Shown here piece after piece: positions 61,836 through 64,000 of a DNA stretch of 64,000 bases. The stretch comes from Fasciolopsis buskii. Lineage: Eukaryota; Platyhelminthes; Trematoda; Plagiorchiida; Fasciolidae. The stretch lies in the NCBI GenBank assembly GCA_008360955.1, contig LUCM01009108.1, forward strand, positions 175,007 to 239,006, in the 5' to 3' direction. The notes under the pieces were generated by a model, which saw only the letters and a program-made list of their open reading frames with translations, did not search any database and was not told the origin of the DNA. How positions within the stretch are numbered: the stretch's first letter is position 1; each line of letters starts with the position of its first letter. Made by a program: the position numbers and the translations under genes.

Positions 61836-63364
61836 CCCGAGGGCAGACAACCACCACGAGTGAAGTAGCTCCAATGGCGCAAAACGAGGCGCGACCACAA
61901 GACCGTAACGAATGCACCCGCACCAAGTCGGATGTTTGGACGTTTAGCCGATATAAACAAACGTTCGCGAATCTGGAGGATACATTGCATCCGTGAAAGC
62001 ACAAGTGCAAAGATGATGCATTTTCCATTCCTCAATTCTCACTCTGCTGTCTCATTTTCCCCCATCAGTCACTCGTGCTTGTGCACAACTGGCCTCAACC
62101 GACAGCAACAGCGAAGGGAGCTCACGAATTGCTGGAGGGCTGCAAGCCACCGATCCTTCACAGTATACGGTCAGCGTAAATAGTATCGATTATTGTGGCC
62201 AAACTATATGCGGCTTACTTCATGCTCCGGTCCAGCAGAGGAGATTACTAGCGGCGTCTGACAAATTTGGGAGTACCGTGGTTCACCCTTGGGGATGGCT
62301 TCAAGGTTATGGGGACGAGTAGTTTTAGGGACTGGTAAGTCACCTGGAAGAGTGACCCATTGGTGAAATAAATCTAACCAAAGGCAAAAGTCACCTGCGA
62401 GGAAGTGTCTCACAATGACTAACTACAGCGGAAGTAAACGGGGAGTTTCTAATATGTACGATCCAGTGCACTAACAACCTCTGGGTAGCCATGGCCGCGG
62501 ACCACCATTGGGCAAAACGGCACAACCATATTGCCCAAACTATAGAAGGGAAAATGAGAGTGGCACCGATATTTCGGAGAAAATCGACTATTCCCCGACA
62601 ACATTGTCACTTAGATCTGTTTTTACACTTGATATCTATTCCGTGACATTTATTGGTTGCGCCTTGTTTATTGCACACCATACAAGTACGGTTTTGGTTA
62701 TGCTAGATTTACGAAAATTCTCGCTTCCGAAAGGCTTCAACCACTCAGCACCTCTCTACAACATCGAGTACTGTCGCACCGTTGCTACGTTGGTGTTGCG
62801 ATATATATAGCACAGTTTCATTATCCGATTGTTGGCTCGGGTCCTCTGTTTCCTATCGTCTGAGGGGCGTGGCCAATTAAAGCATCAAAATCGGACAGAG
62901 GCCACTTTTGGGGTGGCATTTTAAGTCCCTTATGCAAACGCCTTCACAATATCACTGGGCAAAATGAAATGCGGGGTGATTCCGGTCTTAGCCCGTTGGG
63001 ATGCGGGGTTACGAAGGGGTCTCGTGACCACGAGAGTCACCAAGGAACCTATTTTTGTGCATGACAGACTACGTATTAGCAACAGCGCATTCGCATCTCA
63101 CCTTTGGAGACGATATGAAATTGGCGGAACAGAGAATAGTTGGCTGGGGGTTTATGGAAGTTAGCTGACTAGGCTATCAATCGGGGCACTTCAGTAAATA
63201 AGAGCAAGAGCCACCAGACGGTTGCAAGAGAACATGATGCATGCTCTTTGGGCTGCTCCGGAGCGGAGTCTGTGGTCTTTAAACGAGTATATCAGTGTGA
63301 AAATTGTGCTGAAAAAGCCAACAGGAATATCCTTTGACTAAAATCCGCTAACTCGGTAAGGAAA
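61836..63364. other. Upstream flank of ataxin-2
   Basis: Presumed promoter and 5' leader of the ataxin-2 gene, read to the left. In-frame sequence above the start codon is open without an ATG up to a TAA near 61950. No TATA or initiator element could be placed with confidence and no splice-leader acceptor stands out. Plus-strand frames at 62508-62810 and 62964-63164 show no known domain. Confidence 0.4.
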
Positions 63365-63900
63365 CCGCAAGTTTTTCGTCTCGCATTTAAGGCAGTGCTG
63401 AGGTCTGCCTTGGATTGCTGTCTGAAGGCTTGGACCCCCTGCCCAAATGATGACGTGGCATGTTTAGAACACATTCAAAATTCAGGAACGCGAACTTCAG
63501 CGGGGACAACAGAGGAGGCTTAAATTTGCGGGTAAAATGTATACAAGCTTTTTCTTTGAGTGGGTGTACCAAGAGAGATTTCAATGGGATGCTTAAGGTA
63601 CTTAATAGCCCAGATTGGGTCGACACAGAAGGTATGCTTGTTCAATCTATGGACCCAATGACTAGGAGCCACGACATTAAGCTCCGGAAGTAGCGACGCA
63701 TGCCCGAATCGACAGCCCGCTCTTTCACTAACAACGTTGTTAGCACTTGAAGCAGTTGGACCAGGCAGCTGGGTAGTACATAACCAGCAAAAAACCTTTT
63801 AAGTCCCTGTCAGACATAAAGTGAGAAGGGATACTGACAACTGGTGGTTAGACGGAGTGATTTAGCAAATCCACTGTTGTGCTTGGCTTACTGAATTTGT
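63365..63900 (+). pseudogene. CR1/jockey-like LINE 3' fragment
   Basis: A frame near 63390-63490 reads ALDCCLKAWTPCPNDDVACL then EHIQ, the counterpart of the LEY...W.PWL..DI..LE.VQ segment after the catalytic core of LINE reverse transcriptases. Further on come VPREISMGCLRYL (..R.RGDLI..Y.IL), then TRSHDIKLRK and NNVVS near 63660-63750, matching TRGH..KLRK and the VV..WN segment of the C-terminus. Frameshifts and stops throughout. It runs toward the end of the window. Confidence 0.75.
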
Positions 63901-64000
63901 TGTGGTTCCACTTTGCAAATCAGCTTACTAGTAAGCAATACCATGTTTTCGCCTTGGGAGGGAGGGGGCTTGATTACTTGTAGCGGGGACCAAGCCGCCG

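Noticed and set aside
62806..62815. TATA-like ATATATATAG as an ataxin-2 promoter
   Set aside because: It is about 970 bp upstream of the start codon, is palindromic and has no supporting initiator or leader evidence.
1..64000. CRISPR array, prokaryotic operon, phage or toxin-antitoxin system
   Set aside because: No spaced direct repeats, Shine-Dalgarno-led gene clusters or prokaryotic protein families. The intron-bearing ataxin-2 gene and the LINEs show a eukaryotic genome.

Overview
The window looks like nuclear DNA of a parasitic flatworm, most likely a digenean fluke. Three things point there: the one intact gene has six introns of only 32-42 nt at its 5' end; the interspersed repeats are decayed RTE/SR2-type and CR1/jockey-type LINEs plus a Ty3/gypsy element of the kinds common in trematodes; and coding density is very low. 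The genus cannot be named from the sequence alone. There is no bacterial or phage content and no CRISPR array.

Layout. Positions 1-59 kb are a gene-poor repeat graveyard. From left to right: an unannotated stretch with simple repeats (1-5.7 kb); two tRNA-derived SINE copies flanking a TAG trinucleotide tract (5.7-6.6 kb); a CR1/jockey-like LINE 5' half (6.6-8.1 kb); a near full-length but stop-riddled RTE LINE ending in a (TA)n tail (9.9-12.9 kb); a decayed Ty3/gypsy pol (16.4-18.9 kb); a LINE 3' fragment (20.8 kb); a dispersed repeat next to (TA)n (23.0 kb); a 90-bp-arm foldback (25.2-25.4 kb); a second RTE 3' end with (TA)n and a second copy of the 23-kb repeat (27.9-28.7 kb); further LINE pieces (29.7, 31.7, 34.5-36.9, 48.1 and 55.9 kb); three copies of an unclassified repeat (31.9, 32.8 and 46.2 kb); a tRNA-like sequence (43.7 kb); a second inverted repeat (49.2 kb); and a third SINE (50.1 kb).

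The one convincing protein-coding gene lies on the minus strand at 59248-61835. It is a complete ataxin-2 orthologue rebuilt here from seven exons (2376 nt, 791 aa, all phases consistent). It has an N-terminal LSM-type region, an LsmAD domain, a PAM2 motif for poly(A)-binding protein and a long Gln/Pro-rich tail. Ataxin-2 proteins are cytoplasmic mRNA regulators that act with PABP and in stress granules. A further CR1-like LINE 3' fragment lies upstream of the gene at 63.4-63.9 kb.

Nothing here amounts to a clearly new biological system. The best leads are the micro-intron architecture of the ataxin-2 gene, the two foldbacks whose arms carry hammerhead-like GAAAC cores of the kind found in Penelope-like elements, and the RTE copies whose 3' tails explain two of the (TA)n microsatellites.
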